DNA from: Hyphomicrobiaceae bacterium
Lineage (GTDB): Bacteria > Pseudomonadota > Alphaproteobacteria > Rhizobiales > Methyloligellaceae
Direction of reading: 5' to 3'
DNA length: 42,194 nucleotides
Assembly (NCBI GenBank): GCA_028066055.1
Contig: JALCBY010000001.1
Coordinates: 161,904 to 204,097 of the forward strand
The translations under genes were made by a program, and so were the position numbers. Numbering within the stretch: the stretch's first letter is position 1; each line of letters begins with the position of its first letter. The notes below the pieces were generated by a model. It was given only the letters and a program-made list of their open reading frames with translations, was not told the DNA's origin and did no database searches. Below, piece by piece: positions 30,375-39,818 of the stretch.

Positions 30375-31763
30375 TCACCCGCCGGATGCGGATTTTCGCT
30401 GCGCAGCAGGTTCCGCGCGATCCCGCTTCAGACGATCCGAAATCAGGAACGCAAGTTCGAGCGCCTGATCGGCGTTGAGCCGCGGATCGCAGTGAGTGTG
30501 ATAGCGATCGGAAAGGTCGGTTTCGGTCACCTCGCGCGCACCGCCGATACACTCGGTAACGTTTTTCCCGGTCATCTCGAGATGTACGCCACCGGGATGC
30601 GTCCCCTCCGCCCGGTGAATGTCGAAGAAGGCCTCGACTTCCTGCAGGATCAGGTCGAACGGCCGGGTCTTGTAGCCGGTCGTCGCTTTGATCGTGTTGC
30701 CGTGCATCGGGTCGCAGGACCAGACCACATTCCTGCCTTCACGCTCGATCACGCGAACCAGGTCGGGCAAATGCTCGCCCGCCTTGTCGGCGCCGAACCG
30801 GCAAATCAGTGTCAGACGGCCCGCCTCATTCTCCGGATTGAGAATATCGGTGATCCGTATCAATTCGTCAGGATCCGTCGAGGGTCCGCATTTCATGCCG
30901 ATCGGGTTCCTGATACCGCGCGCGAACTCGATATGGGCGTGATCCGGCTGACGCGTCCGGTCGCCGATCCAAACGAGATGGCCGGACGTCGCATACCAGT
31001 CTCCGGACGTGGAATCGACACGCGTGAGCGCCTGTTCATATCCGAGCAACAGCGCCTCATGGCTCGTGAAGACATCGGTTGACCGGAGCTGCGGCGTATT
31101 CTCCGGTGTCAGGCCGCACGCCCGCATGAACTCGAGGCATTCCGAAATCCGGTCGGCAATTTCCTCATAGTGTTTTTCCGCCGGACCGTCTTTCAGGAAC
31201 CCGAGATTCCACTGATGCACATGATCCAGGTTGGCATATCCGCCCTGAGCCAACGCACGCAGCAGATTGAGCGTCGCAGCCGACTGGCGATAGGCCTTCA
31301 GCAAACGTTGCGGGTCCGGGATGCGCGAGCTTTCGGTGAAGTCGATATCGTTGACGATATCGCCGCGGTAGCTCGGCAGTTCGATGTCACCCTGCTTCTC
31401 GGTCGGCGCCGAGCGCGGTTTGGCGAACTGGCCGGCGATGCGTCCCAGTTTCACCACCGGACATCCGCCGGCAAAAGTCAGTACAACCGCCATTTGCAGG
31501 AACACGCGGAAGAAATCGCGAATATTGTCTGCACCGTGTTCCGCGAAACTCTCCGCGCAGTCTCCGCCCTGGAGCAGAAACGCCTCGCCCCGGGACACAC
31601 TCGCGAGCTGACGCTTCAGCTCGCGTGCTTCACCTGCAAACACCAACGGCGGAAATGACGCGAGTTGTTCTTCGACAGACTCAAGTGCCTTGATGTCAGG
31701 ATATTCGGGCACCTGCACGATCGGCTTCGACCGCCAGGTTTCTGGGGACCAGTGTGCAGTCAT
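30375..31763 (-). CDS. class II 3-deoxy-7-phosphoheptulonate (DAHP) synthase
   Basis: Condenses phosphoenolpyruvate and erythrose 4-phosphate, the first step of aromatic amino acid synthesis. The 462-residue protein is the plant/Mycobacterium-type class II enzyme: QGGDCAESF carries the metal-binding cysteine, [12 protein letters not shown] and the C-terminal [10 protein letters not shown] are family hallmarks. It lacks the N-terminal class I AroG architecture. The ATG at 31763 has GGAG eleven bases upstream. It diverges from the VIT-family gene across 178 bases and precedes nadE. Confidence 0.96.
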   Translation of the reverse strand: MTAHWSPETWRSKPIVQVPEYPDIKALESVEEQLASFPPLVFAGEARELKRQLASVSRGEAFLLQGGDCAESFAEHGADNIRDFFRVFLQMAVVLTFAGGCPVVKLGRIAGQFAKPRSAPTEKQGDIELPSYRGDIVNDIDFTESSRIPDPQRLLKAYRQSAATLNLLRALAQGGYANLDHVHQWNLGFLKDGPAEKHYEEIADRISECLEFMRACGLTPENTPQLRSTDVFTSHEALLLGYEQALTRVDSTSGDWYATSGHLVWIGDRTRQPDHAHIEFARGIRNPIGMKCGPSTDPDELIRITDILNPENEAGRLTLICRFGADKAGEHLPDLVRVIEREGRNVVWSCDPMHGNTIKATTGYKTRPFDLILQEVEAFFDIHRAEGTHPGGVHLEMTGKNVTECIGGAREVTETDLSDRYHTHCDPRLNADQALELAFLISDRLKRDRAEPAAQRKSASGG

Positions 31764-31871
31764 AACTCAAAAACTCCAGATAGAACGGATGATTGCTGGG
31801 GCGGCTGGAGCAAAGGCTCTAAGCTGGATTTTGTGCCAGCCTGTATCGACCGCACCGGGCAACCGTGTTCG

Positions 31872-31879
31872 CTATATAG
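31872..31879. promoter_or_regulatory. symmetric CTATATAG box between divergent DAHP synthase and VIT genes
   Basis: CTATATAG is self-complementary, so it offers the alphaproteobacterial -10 sequence CTATAT on both strands. On the minus strand CTGGCC lies 17 bases upstream as a partial -35. On the plus strand no good -35 is visible. A shared -10 would make transcription of the two genes mutually exclusive. Confidence 0.3.
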
Positions 31880-31941
31880 GCCATTGGCCTGTATGTGGCC
31901 AGTAGGTGTCATCCGTCAACCGACGTCAGGAATGAAAGACC

Positions 31942-32673
31942 ATGCCAGTCACGCCGTTTCTTGAACATTCGCACGACCCGAAAGAGATCGCACGCCGGCT
32001 CCGGGAAGGCCCCAGGATCAGCTATCTGCGTGACTGGGTCTATGGCGGCATCGATGGGACGGTGACAACCTTTGCAATCGTCGCCGGCTCGATCGGCGCA
32101 GATCTTGCGAGCCGATATGTGCTGATACTCGGCGTCGCAAACCTCCTGGCGGACGGATTTTCCATGGCGGCGGCAAATTACTCCGGCACCAAAGCGGAGG
32201 TTGAAGAATACAGTCTCGTTCGTGAAATGGAGGAACGCCATATCGAAACCGAGCCGGAAGGGGAGCGCGAGGAAATCCGGCAGATCTTCATTGCCAAGGG
32301 CTTCAAAGGAAAAACGCTCAAGGATGCCGTGGACGTTATCACCGCTGAAAAGGAGCGGTGGATCGATACGATGATGACGGAAGAGCACGGGCTTCCGCGC
32401 ATCGCCCGGTCGCCGGTCACTGCCGGTGTCTTCACCTTCCTCGCCTTTGTGATCTGCGGATTTCTTCCCGTGGCGCCGTTCGCCTTCGATATCAATGCGG
32501 GTCTCCTCACCTCCACGGTCATGGCGGCATTCACCTTTTTCACAATCGGCTCCTTGCGAAGCCATTGGTCTCCGGTACATTGGCTTCGGGCCGGTTCGGA
32601 GACACTTGCAATCGGCCTCGCGTCTGCGGGTGTCGCGTATCTTGTTGGTGATTTCCTGAAGCAAATTGTCTGA
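31942..32673 (+). CDS. VIT1/CCC1-family metal transporter
   Basis: A 243-residue membrane protein of the vacuolar iron transporter family, which moves Fe2+ or Mn2+ out of the cytosol. It begins with the family motif YGGIDGTVTTFAIVAG and has LLADGFSMAAANYSG in the second helix, a long acidic/charged metal-binding loop (about 85-150, with many Glu, including YSLVREMEERHIE), and three C-terminal helices. Metal specificity cannot be told. The ATG at 31942 has AGGAA ten bases upstream. The YbdK-type gene follows after 37 bases and may share its transcript. Confidence 0.93.
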   Translation: MPVTPFLEHSHDPKEIARRLREGPRISYLRDWVYGGIDGTVTTFAIVAGSIGADLASRYVLILGVANLLADGFSMAAANYSGTKAEVEEYSLVREMEERHIETEPEGEREEIRQIFIAKGFKGKTLKDAVDVITAEKERWIDTMMTEEHGLPRIARSPVTAGVFTFLAFVICGFLPVAPFAFDINAGLLTSTVMAAFTFFTIGSLRSHWSPVHWLRAGSETLAIGLASAGVAYLVGDFLKQIV

Positions 32674-32710
32674 CAGAGCAGGCCGGCCTTTCGGCATTGA
32701 CGGCCACATC

Positions 32711-33862
32711 ATGGTGATGCCAATGACCCTCAACGATCCCAGCTTCACCCTCGGTGCCGAAGAGGAATATCTTCTCGTTGATCTCGAAACGCGGGATCTG
32801 GTCAGCGAGCCGCCTCCGGACCTGATGACAAAATGCGAAGCCGCGCTCGCGGAAGGTCAGGTCAGTCCCGAATTCCTGCAGTCGCAGATCGAGATCGGGA
32901 CACCGGTGTGCAACTCCGTCGCCGAAGTCCGCGAGGAAATGCGCCATTTGCGCCGGACTGTCGCAGAGGTGGCGCGTGAATTTGGCCTGGCGCCCATGGC
33001 CGCTTCAACCCACCCCTTCGCCAAATGGTCCAAGCAGCACCTCACGGACAAGGAGCGCTACCACACGATAGCCCGCGATCTTCAGGTCGTTGTCAGGCGG
33101 ATGATCATTTGCGGCATGCACGTGCATGTCGGCATCGACGACGACGAGCTGCGGATCGACATCCTGAGCCAGGCCGCCTACTTCCTTCCCCACCTGCTCG
33201 CGCTCTCGACATCATCGCCTTTCTGGCAGGGCGAACAAACCGGCCTCAGATCGTATCGGCTTTCCGTGTTCGACGAATTGCCGCGGACCGGTCTGCCGCC
33301 GCAATTCTCCAGCTTCAGCGAATACGAACGCACCATCGCGACTTTGGTCAATGCCGGTCTGATCGAGGACGGCACGAAGATCTGGTGGGATTTGCGCCCG
33401 AGTGCGCGATTTCCCACGCTGGAGATGCGCATCACCGATGTCTGCCCGCTCCTCGATGATGCAATTTGCATCGTTGCGCTGTTCCAGTGCATCTGCCGGA
33501 TGCTCTACCGGTTGAGACGGCGCAATCAGCGGTGGCGCTACTATGCGCCGTTTCTCATCAATGAAAACAGATGGCGCGCGCAGCGCTATGGAACGACGGA
33601 AGGCCTCGTCGATTTCGGACGCGGTGAACTTGTTCCAAGCGCCGACCTGTTGTCGGAGTTGCTGGAGCTGATTGCGGATGACGCGGACGCACTGGGATGC
33701 ACCGCAGAGGTCAACCATGCCAAGACGATCATCAAGCGTGGCACCAGCGCCGAGCGCCAGGTCAAGTGCTACGAAGATGCCAAGAGCAAGGGCATGAATG
33801 AGGAAGACGCGCTCAAGGCGGTCGTGGACCAGTTGCTGGAGGAAACCCTCGCCGACAGCTAA
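32711..33862 (+). CDS. YbdK-type carboxylate-amine ligase (glutamate-cysteine ligase 2 family)
   Basis: A protein of about 380 residues in the GCS2 family. The ATP/metal-binding N-terminus is LGAEEEYLLVD, and MHVHVGID lies in the middle with WWDLRPSARFPTLEMRITD. E. coli YbdK has weak glutamate-cysteine ligase activity; physiological roles include making gamma-glutamyl or other amide bonds. Three in-frame ATG codons (32711, 32717, 32723) are candidate starts, none with a clear Shine-Dalgarno; the last fits the family N-terminus best. The stop TAA overlaps the TAG of the convergent SDR gene by two bases. Confidence 0.9.
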   Translation: MVMPMTLNDPSFTLGAEEEYLLVDLETRDLVSEPPPDLMTKCEAALAEGQVSPEFLQSQIEIGTPVCNSVAEVREEMRHLRRTVAEVAREFGLAPMAASTHPFAKWSKQHLTDKERYHTIARDLQVVVRRMIICGMHVHVGIDDDELRIDILSQAAYFLPHLLALSTSSPFWQGEQTGLRSYRLSVFDELPRTGLPPQFSSFSEYERTIATLVNAGLIEDGTKIWWDLRPSARFPTLEMRITDVCPLLDDAICIVALFQCICRMLYRLRRRNQRWRYYAPFLINENRWRAQRYGTTEGLVDFGRGELVPSADLLSELLELIADDADALGCTAEVNHAKTIIKRGTSAERQVKCYEDAKSKGMNEEDALKAVVDQLLEETLADS

Positions 33863-34614
33863 AGCTGGATGTTCATACCGCCGTCGACGGTAAGGCCTTC
33901 GCCCGTTATGAAGGACGCGTCATCGCTGGCAAGGAACAGGGCGGCCTTGGCGATGTCTTGCGTTTCGGCAAACCGTTTGAGCGGCGTGCGGTCGATCAAT
34001 CCTTTGCGCACCGCCTCGTTGCGCAGGATACGTTCGGTCATTCCCGTCGCGGCATATCCCGGGCAGATATAGTTCACACGCACACCGAAAGCGGCATATT
34101 CCACCGCCACGCTCCGCGAGAGACCCGCAATTGCCGCCTTGGTTGTCGAATAGGCGGAGAGCTGGCGGACATGCACGCCTTCCATGATCGACGAGACGTT
34201 GATGATCGACGCTCCTTCGGCCGCCGCTAACAGCTTTAGAGCGTCACGCGAAAGGCGCATGGCGGCAGTCAGGTTGATGTCGAGGATTTCGTTCCACTGC
34301 TCGTCGCTGATATGACGAAAATCCTCACGCTGCGTGATACCCGCATTGTTGACCAGAACGTGCAGCTTGCCGTGTTTCTCCTCGATCGTCTTAAGAACGG
34401 ATGCAATATCATCGGTCCGGCGGACGTCGAGCCGAATGGCCGTTGCACTGCCGCCTTCGCCCCTGATCAGTTCGGCCGTCTCGTTTGTGCCGTCTTCGCT
34501 GACGTCGGTAGCGAACACATGCGCGCCTTCGTGTGCGAATTCCTGCGCGATGGCGCGTCCGAAACCGCCGCCTGCGCCGGTGATCAACGCAATCCTGTTC
34601 TCAAGTCGCCTCAT
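33859..34614 (-). CDS. short-chain dehydrogenase/reductase
   Basis: A 251-residue classical SDR. The cofactor motif TGAGGGFG is at 13-20, NNAG at 89-92, the catalytic serine in NVSSIMEG (141-142), and Tyr155 and Lys159 in the YxxxK pair. An acidic residue in ATDVSED after the second strand suggests NAD(H) preference. It resembles 3-oxoacyl-ACP reductase/glucose dehydrogenase-like SDRs; the substrate is open. It is 55 bases downstream of gor in the same direction and probably the last gene of gabD-rpiA-gor-SDR. Confidence 0.92.
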   Translation of the reverse strand: MRRLENRIALITGAGGGFGRAIAQEFAHEGAHVFATDVSEDGTNETAELIRGEGGSATAIRLDVRRTDDIASVLKTIEEKHGKLHVLVNNAGITQREDFRHISDEQWNEILDINLTAAMRLSRDALKLLAAAEGASIINVSSIMEGVHVRQLSAYSTTKAAIAGLSRSVAVEYAAFGVRVNYICPGYAATGMTERILRNEAVRKGLIDRTPLKRFAETQDIAKAALFLASDDASFITGEGLTVDGGMNIQL

Positions 34615-34669
34615 TTGATCCGTACCCGTACTTTCTTCTTTTTATCGTTTAATGAACCGTCAGGCACGT

Positions 34670-36046
34670 CTATTCGGCGGCAGTCGGCTGCCATTTTTCA
34701 CGCATAGTTACCAGTTCCTCAGCCGAACTGGGATGCAACGCCACGGTGGCGTCAAAGTCTGCCTTGGTTGCTCCCATCCGCATGGCGATCGCAACCGCCT
34801 GCGCGATCTCCCCCGCATCCGAGCCAAGCATGTGACAACCAATGACACGGTCCGTTTCCCCATCAACAATCAGCTTGATGATCATTTGCTCATTGCGCCC
34901 GGAAAGCGTGTGCTTCAATGGGCGAAAGCGGCTCTTATAGATGTCGATCTCCTTGTGAGCCTGCCGCGCCTGATCCTCCGTCATGCCGACGGTGCCGATC
35001 TCGGGATCAGTGAACACCGCGGTCGGGATGCAGGAATAGTCGACCTTGGTGGCGTTGTCGTTGAACACGGTTTCCGCGAATGCCGCACCCTCGCGGATGG
35101 CGACCGGGGTCAGCTGAACTCTGTGCGTGACGTCCCCGACCGCAAAGATGTTTTCGATAGAGGTGCGGCCGAACTCGTCGACAACGATATCGCCCTTGGA
35201 ACCCATCTCTACACCGGTATTTTCAAGACCAAGCCCATCCGTGTTCGGGACCCGTCCGGTCGCATACATGACGAGATCGGCACCAACTGTTTCGCCTGAC
35301 GAGAGGCCGACCTCGTAGCTTCCATCCTTCTCAGCAATCCCCGTGATGTCCGTCTTTAGCCGGATATCGATACCACGCTCGCGCATGGCTTCGGCAAGGC
35401 CGTCCCGAAGATCGTCGTCGAACCCGCGCAACACCTGATCGCCGCGATAAACGACCTGAACATCAACACCGAGACCGTTGAAGATACATGCAAATTCAAG
35501 TGCGATGTAACCTGCACCAACGATCACGATCCGTTTCGGCAAGGTCTCCAGATGAAACGCCTCGTTTGACGTGATGACATGTTCCGCACCTGGAATGTCC
35601 GGCACAAATGGCCGTCCGCCCGTGGCCACCAGAATGTTTCGGGCCGTTACCGTTTTGCCTGAGCCCGCAAGCCTGATCGTGTGCGCATCAACGAACTCGG
35701 CCCGCTCATGCAGAGTTTCCACGCCAGCTTTTTCCAGGTTCTCCGCGTAGAGACCTTCAAGCCGCTTGATTTCCTTGTCCTTGTTAGCGACCAGCGTGGA
35801 CCAATCGAACGACAACCCTTCAACGCTCCAGCCGAATCCCACTGCGTCTTCGACGTCGCCGCTGACGTGCGAGGCATAGACGAAGAGTTTCTTCGGCACA
35901 CACCCGCGGATGACGCAGGTCCCGCCATAGCGGTACTCTTCCGCGATCGCCACCTTCGCACCATGGATCGCGCTCATGCGCGCCGCACGCACGCCGCCCG
36001 ATCCCCCACCGATGACGAACAGGTCGTAGTCGTAGCTCTCAGTCAT
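34670..36046 (-). CDS. gor: glutathione-disulfide reductase
   Basis: Reduces GSSG to glutathione with NADPH in the cytosol. The 458-residue flavoprotein has the FAD motif [12 protein letters not shown] at 11-22, the redox disulfide Cys44-Cys49 in [13 protein letters not shown], the second Rossmann motif [12 protein letters not shown], and the C-terminal catalytic His in [10 protein letters not shown]. The disulfide spacing and lack of a longer lipoyl-dehydrogenase C-terminus favour glutathione. Its ATG overlaps the rpiA stop by four bases (ATGA), so the two are coupled. Confidence 0.97.
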   Translation of the reverse strand: MTESYDYDLFVIGGGSGGVRAARMSAIHGAKVAIAEEYRYGGTCVIRGCVPKKLFVYASHVSGDVEDAVGFGWSVEGLSFDWSTLVANKDKEIKRLEGLYAENLEKAGVETLHERAEFVDAHTIRLAGSGKTVTARNILVATGGRPFVPDIPGAEHVITSNEAFHLETLPKRIVIVGAGYIALEFACIFNGLGVDVQVVYRGDQVLRGFDDDLRDGLAEAMRERGIDIRLKTDITGIAEKDGSYEVGLSSGETVGADLVMYATGRVPNTDGLGLENTGVEMGSKGDIVVDEFGRTSIENIFAVGDVTHRVQLTPVAIREGAAFAETVFNDNATKVDYSCIPTAVFTDPEIGTVGMTEDQARQAHKEIDIYKSRFRPLKHTLSGRNEQMIIKLIVDGETDRVIGCHMLGSDAGEIAQAVAIAMRMGATKADFDATVALHPSSAEELVTMREKWQPTAAE

Positions 36047-36756
36047 GGCGCCTCGCCAATAATCTCAACACCGCCCTCACCCGCGACGATTGCAGCCGTT
36101 GCAATGCCGATAAACAGTCCATGCTCGACCACACCCGGCAGAAGAGAAAGCCCGACCGCCAGTTGATCGGGCGCGGCAATCGCACCGAAACCGCAGTCGA
36201 CGATATAGTTTCCACCGTCGGTCACGAACGGGCTGTCCGATGCACCCCTCAGGATGAGTTCACCTTCGCAGCTATGCTCCTGTGCAACCGCGCGCACCTT
36301 ATTCAGTGTAGCCTGCCAACCGAATGCGACAATTTCGACCGGCAGCGGGAAAGCGCCGAGTGGGTCAACGCACTTGCTGTCATCGGCGATGACAACCATC
36401 CGGGCCGAGGCAGCCGCCACGATTTTCTCCCGCAGCAGCGCGCCGCCACCGCCCTTGATCAAACGCAGTTCTGTGTCCAGCTCGTCCGCACCGTCAATGG
36501 TGAGATCGAGCTCCGGCGTCTCCTCCAGCGTCGTCAGTGGGATCCGGAGTTCCGCCGCCTGCTTGTGCGTCGCTTCCGACGTCGGCACGCAAAGAACGTC
36601 CAATCCCCCGGCCACTTTTGCGCCCAGCAGGTCGACGAACTTTGCTGCCGTCGAACCCGTGCCGAGCCCCAGGCGCATGCCGGGGCTTACATAGTCGAGC
36701 GCGCGTTCAGCGGCGCGCTCTTTCAGCGCGTCGCTGTCCATGATCGCGGCTGCCAT
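36043..36756 (-). CDS. rpiA: ribose-5-phosphate isomerase A
   Basis: Interconverts ribose 5-phosphate and ribulose 5-phosphate in the pentose phosphate pathway. The 237-residue protein has [15 protein letters not shown] near 31-45, TIDGADELD near 87-95, [13 protein letters not shown] near 100-112 and the ADDSK segment, all typical of RpiA. Two starts are possible: ATG 36756 and ATG 36741. It begins six bases after the gabD stop and overlaps gor by four bases. Confidence 0.97.
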   Translation of the reverse strand: MAAAIMDSDALKERAAERALDYVSPGMRLGLGTGSTAAKFVDLLGAKVAGGLDVLCVPTSEATHKQAAELRIPLTTLEETPELDLTIDGADELDTELRLIKGGGGALLREKIVAAASARMVVIADDSKCVDPLGAFPLPVEIVAFGWQATLNKVRAVAQEHSCEGELILRGASDSPFVTDGGNYIVDCGFGAIAAPDQLAVGLSLLPGVVEHGLFIGIATAAIVAGEGGVEIIGEAP

Positions 36757-36762
36757 CAGCCC

Positions 36763-38211
36763 TTAGCCGTCGAGGCCGCCCATGAAGGTGTATTTGATCT
36801 CAAGGAAATCATCGACGCCGTGATGCGACCCTTCGCGCCCGAGGCCGGATTCCTTGTAGCCGCCGAACGGGGCCATCTCAGTGGAAATCACGCCTTCATT
36901 GACGCCCACAAGGCCGAACTCAAGCTGCTCCGAGACGCGCCAGCAGCGTCCGATATCGCGGGAGAAGAAGTAGGCCGCGAGGCCGGACGGCGTTCCGTTC
37001 GCAACCTCGATGGCTTCTTCCTCGGTCTTGAAGCGGAACAGAGCCGCGACCGGGCCGAATACTTCTTCCTTGGTGATCAGCATTTTCGTCGACGCTTCCG
37101 TGAGCACGGTCGGTTCGTAGAAGGTGCCGCCGCGTTCATGACGCTTGCCACCAGTGACAACGGTCGCGCCGTGGCCGACAGCATCCTTCACGTGGGTTTC
37201 GACCTTCGTCAGCGCCTGCTCGTTGATCAACGGCCCGAGATTCACGCCAACCTCTGTACCTTCGCCCACTTTCATCTTGGTGACGTGGCTTGCGAGCTTC
37301 TCCGCAAAGGCGTCGTAGATGCCATCCTGAACGAGGATACGGTTGGCGCTGACGCACACCTGCCCCGTATTACGGAATTTGCAGGCAAGCGTCCCCTGAA
37401 CGGCTTTCTCGAGGTCTGCGTCGTCGAACACGATGAACGGGGCGTTGCCGCCAAGCTCCAGAGCAACATGTTTGACCGTGCTCGCACTCTGCTCCATCAG
37501 CAGCTTGCCGACCGGGGTCGAGCCCGTGAAGCCGATGGCGCGCACAAGCGGATTGGAGGTGAGTTCCTTGCCGATGGTCGGCGCGTCGCCTGTCACCACG
37601 TTGATCACGCCTTTCGGAATTCCGGCACGATCCGCGAGTTCGGCGAGCGCCAGCGCGGAAAGCGGCGTATCCGGCGCCGGCTTGACAACAACCGTGCACC
37701 CCACCGCGATGGCCGGTGCGACCTTGCGCGTGATCATGGCCATGGGGAAGTTCCAGGGCGTGATGGCGCCGACGACGCCGACAGGCTCCTTCGACACCAG
37801 GATACGCCCGTCATGGCGATGGGTCGGGATCATCTCGCCGTAAATGCGCTTGGCTTCCTCTGCATACAGTTCGACGAAGGACGCACCGTAGCCAACTTCG
37901 CCCTTGGCCTCGGCGAGCGGTTTGCCCTGCTCGGTCGTCATGATCATGGCGAGATCGTCGGTCGCCTCGATTATGAGGTTGAACCAGCGCCGCATAATTG
38001 CCGAGCGCTCCTTCGCGAGGAGGCCCTTCCAAGGGCGGAGCGCGGCATGTGCCGCCTCGATGGCCCGGCGGGTCTCGTCAGTTCCCAGATCAGGAACCTT
38101 CTCAACTTCATCGCCCGTCGCCGGATTCAGCACCGGCGTCTCCGGCTTGCCTGACCACTCGCCATCGATGTAACACTGGTTTCTCAGAAGGCCCGTATCA
38201 TTCAACTTCAT
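36763..38211 (-). CDS. gabD: NAD(P)-dependent succinate-semialdehyde dehydrogenase
   Basis: Oxidises succinate semialdehyde to succinate, the end of the GABA shunt. The 482-residue aldehyde dehydrogenase has the catalytic Glu252 in LELGGNAPF, Cys286 in NTGQVCVSAN and TPWNFPMAM near 151-159. KPAPDTPLSA and the C-terminal GYKESGLGREG segment match the SSADH subgroup, although other aldehydes are possible. I use ATG 38211 because GGAG lies six bases upstream; an extended start is nine codons earlier. It leads the rpiA-gor-SDR run, and diverges from gph across a repeat element. No gabT is in the window; the class III aminotransferase at 5.7 kb is distant. Confidence 0.94.
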   Translation of the reverse strand: MKLNDTGLLRNQCYIDGEWSGKPETPVLNPATGDEVEKVPDLGTDETRRAIEAAHAALRPWKGLLAKERSAIMRRWFNLIIEATDDLAMIMTTEQGKPLAEAKGEVGYGASFVELYAEEAKRIYGEMIPTHRHDGRILVSKEPVGVVGAITPWNFPMAMITRKVAPAIAVGCTVVVKPAPDTPLSALALAELADRAGIPKGVINVVTGDAPTIGKELTSNPLVRAIGFTGSTPVGKLLMEQSASTVKHVALELGGNAPFIVFDDADLEKAVQGTLACKFRNTGQVCVSANRILVQDGIYDAFAEKLASHVTKMKVGEGTEVGVNLGPLINEQALTKVETHVKDAVGHGATVVTGGKRHERGGTFYEPTVLTEASTKMLITKEEVFGPVAALFRFKTEEEAIEVANGTPSGLAAYFFSRDIGRCWRVSEQLEFGLVGVNEGVISTEMAPFGGYKESGLGREGSHHGVDDFLEIKYTFMGGLDG

Positions 38212-38262
38212 CGTCCGCTCCATCACTCGGCCCACCAATGCGGACCCGACACCATATTCGCC

Positions 38263-38359
38263 TCAGAGCGGGATCAGGAAAAGTCGAATTCGGTTTTCCG
38301 TCCGATCCCGCTCTAATCTATAAACTTCGATCACGTTTATCGCCTCAGGCGATCATGAT
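38263..38359. repeat. nested palindromic intergenic repeat (Rhizobiales type)
   Basis: Three nested inverted repeats share one centre: AGAGCGGGATC (38265-38275) with GATCCCGCTCT (38304-38314), GGAAAA with TTTTCC (38277-38282, 38294-38299) and the self-complementary CGAATTCG (38285-38292). A second, separate hairpin follows: ATCGCCT-C-AGGCGAT (38339-38353), then ATGATCTAGGG. The architecture and the 'GGAAAA...CGGTTTTCC' core match, from memory, an intergenic element repeated many times in Rhizobiales genomes. Only one copy is in this window. It lies between the divergent gabD and gph starts, so it is not a terminator here. Confidence 0.8.
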
Positions 38360-38386
38360 CTAGGGATACTGCCGCGAGCCATAGGA

Positions 38387-39088
38387 ATGCAACCGGACAA
38401 TAAAGATTGCGCACATCTCGACGGTGCAACGCTCGTCTTTGATCTCGACGGAACGCTGGTCGATACTGCACCTGACCTTTTCGGGGCGCTGCATCACGCG
38501 CTCGATGGTGCGGCTCTGCCCAAGGCGCCAGAGGACCATATCCGCCCGTTCATCAGCCATGGCGCCCGGCGGATGATCGCCGAGAGCATCGTTCACGCGG
38601 GCGAAACACGCAGCGATGCGCATATCGACGATCTCCTGAAGAATTTTCTGAAGCACTATGCGGAGAATGTCGCAGTCAGGAGTACGCCCTATCCCAGTCT
38701 CACCGATATTCTGACGGTGTCCGCGCAGGCCGGCGCAAAACTTGCCGTGTGCACCAACAAGCGGGAGAGACTGGCCCGGCTGCTGCTGCGCGAGCTGAAG
38801 CTCCATGACCGGTTCGGGGCGATTCTGGGATATGACACTCTCGACGTGCACAAGCCGGACCCGCGCCATCTGACAGAAACCATCGCCTGCGCCGGAGGCG
38901 ATCCCGACAGGGCGATCATGGTGGGTGACAGTCCGACGGATGTCGCGACCGCAAAGGCCGCAGGCATTCCCGTCATCGCCGTTTCATTCGGCTATTCCGA
39001 GGTGCATCACAGCGAACTGGGCGCGGACATTGTCATCCACCACTATTCGGAATTTCTGGAGGCGGCCCGAATGCTTCTGCAGCGGTAG
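38387..39088 (+). CDS. gph: phosphoglycolate phosphatase (HAD family)
   Basis: Dephosphorylates 2-phosphoglycolate, formed by DNA repair or Rubisco side reactions. The 233-residue HAD hydrolase has motif I FDLDGTLVDTAPDL (nucleophile Asp19, acid Asp21), motif II VCTNK with the threonine, the lysine in HKPDP and motif IV GDSPTDVATAKAAG. A helical cap domain spans about 25-95. The ATG at 38387 is preceded by AGGA with almost no spacing, so the exact start is less certain. It reads away from gabD. Confidence 0.93.
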   Translation: MQPDNKDCAHLDGATLVFDLDGTLVDTAPDLFGALHHALDGAALPKAPEDHIRPFISHGARRMIAESIVHAGETRSDAHIDDLLKNFLKHYAENVAVRSTPYPSLTDILTVSAQAGAKLAVCTNKRERLARLLLRELKLHDRFGAILGYDTLDVHKPDPRHLTETIACAGGDPDRAIMVGDSPTDVATAKAAGIPVIAVSFGYSEVHHSELGADIVIHHYSEFLEAARMLLQR

Positions 39089-39170
39089 CCTTCTCCTCTC
39101 ACGGCATTGTGCGGTGAGCTTGAGGCGCGGCATGACTATGCTCATGATCGCGCTTCAGGAGGAATTTGTG

Positions 39171-39668
39171 ATGCAAAAAACCGCGCCCGGATTTCCCTCA
39201 CGGTGGTTTGTCCCCCTCGCCCTTTTGTTCACCTTGCTGTTCGGGCACGCGACCATCGCTGGTGCGGCGGATAATGACGCGCAAAAACGGCTGGTTCTCG
39301 CGGCCAACGAAGCCTTCTACGTGGCGTTTCGCAGCAAGGATCTCGACGCTATGGATGCCATCTGGGCCAAGAAAACCAAGGTATCGGTCATTCACCCCGG
39401 CTGGAATACGCTCGTCGGGCGCGACGAAGTGATGGCGTCGTGGCATCGCATTATCAAATCCGGTGGCGCGCCGGAAATTCACGCAATCCAGCCCATCGTC
39501 CTCCTCACTGGCGCAAGCGCCGTGGTCCTGTGCTACGAGAAAGCGGACGGCTCCTATCTGGCTGCGACCAATGTCTTTGTACAGGAGGACGGCGCGTGGC
39601 GAATGATCCACCATCACGCAGGACCCGCCCCGACGGCCGGCCAATTGTTCAGGGGGAAACCGATCTGA
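39171..39668 (+). CDS. exported SnoaL/NTF2-like domain protein
   Basis: A 165-residue protein with an N-terminal signal peptide (about 1-33, ending GAAD), then an NTF2-like fold. The sequence AANEAFYVAFRSKDLDAMDAIW followed by HPGW, GRDEVMASW and a C-terminal WRMIHHHAGPAP is characteristic of SnoaL_3/DUF3225-like proteins. These are small ligand-binding or enzymatic cone-shaped proteins; the function here is unknown. The start at 39171 is supported by a perfect AGGAGG eight bases upstream; the frame is open far upstream into gph but without coding signals. Confidence 0.87.
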   Translation: MQKTAPGFPSRWFVPLALLFTLLFGHATIAGAADNDAQKRLVLAANEAFYVAFRSKDLDAMDAIWAKKTKVSVIHPGWNTLVGRDEVMASWHRIIKSGGAPEIHAIQPIVLLTGASAVVLCYEKADGSYLAATNVFVQEDGAWRMIHHHAGPAPTAGQLFRGKPI

Positions 39669-39694
39669 GCGCGCACGCCGAAACGTGCACCGTC

Positions 39695-39723
39695 TTGACT
39701 TCGCAAAAACGCGACCGCTATAC
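39695..39723 (+). promoter_or_regulatory. promoter of tRNA-Val
   Basis: TTGACT (39695-39700, preceded by C) and CTATAC (39718-39723) are exactly 17 bases apart and close to the alphaproteobacterial consensus CTTGAC/CTATAT. Transcription would start near 39730, about 13 bases before the mature tRNA. Confidence 0.75.
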
Positions 39724-39742
39724 CGGCTGCAGATTCCCCTAA

Positions 39743-39818
39743 GGGCGGTTAGCTCAGCTGGTAGAGCACTGTGTTCACATCGCAGGGGTCACTGGTTCAA
39801 GTCCAGTACCGCCCACCA
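39743..39818 (+). tRNA. tRNA-Val (anticodon CAC)
   Basis: A complete cloverleaf with encoded CCA: acceptor GGGCGGT pairs with ACCGCCC, the D arm has AGCTCAGCTGGTAGAGC, the anticodon stem CTGTG/CGCAG closes TTCACAT (anticodon CAC, reads GTG), and the T arm is ACTGG-TTCAAGT-CCAGT. The discriminator is A. It has its own promoter and lies between two protein genes; no integrase or repeated tRNA end is nearby. Confidence 0.98.

Noticed and set aside
34670-36756. gor, the YbdK-type ligase and Atm1 as one glutathione system.
   Set aside because: The three genes lie in separate transcripts up to 15 kb apart with unrelated neighbours; the shared theme is not evidence of a system.
36121-38154. A 677-codon open frame on the plus strand opposite rpiA and gabD.
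   Set aside because: It mirrors the codon periodicity of gabD and rpiA, which are unambiguous. The product has no recognisable domain and is compositionally a shadow.
39743-39818. tRNA-Val as a possible integration site for a mobile element.
   Set aside because: No integrase, no repeated tRNA 3' end within the downstream sequence, and neighbouring genes have the same composition as the rest.
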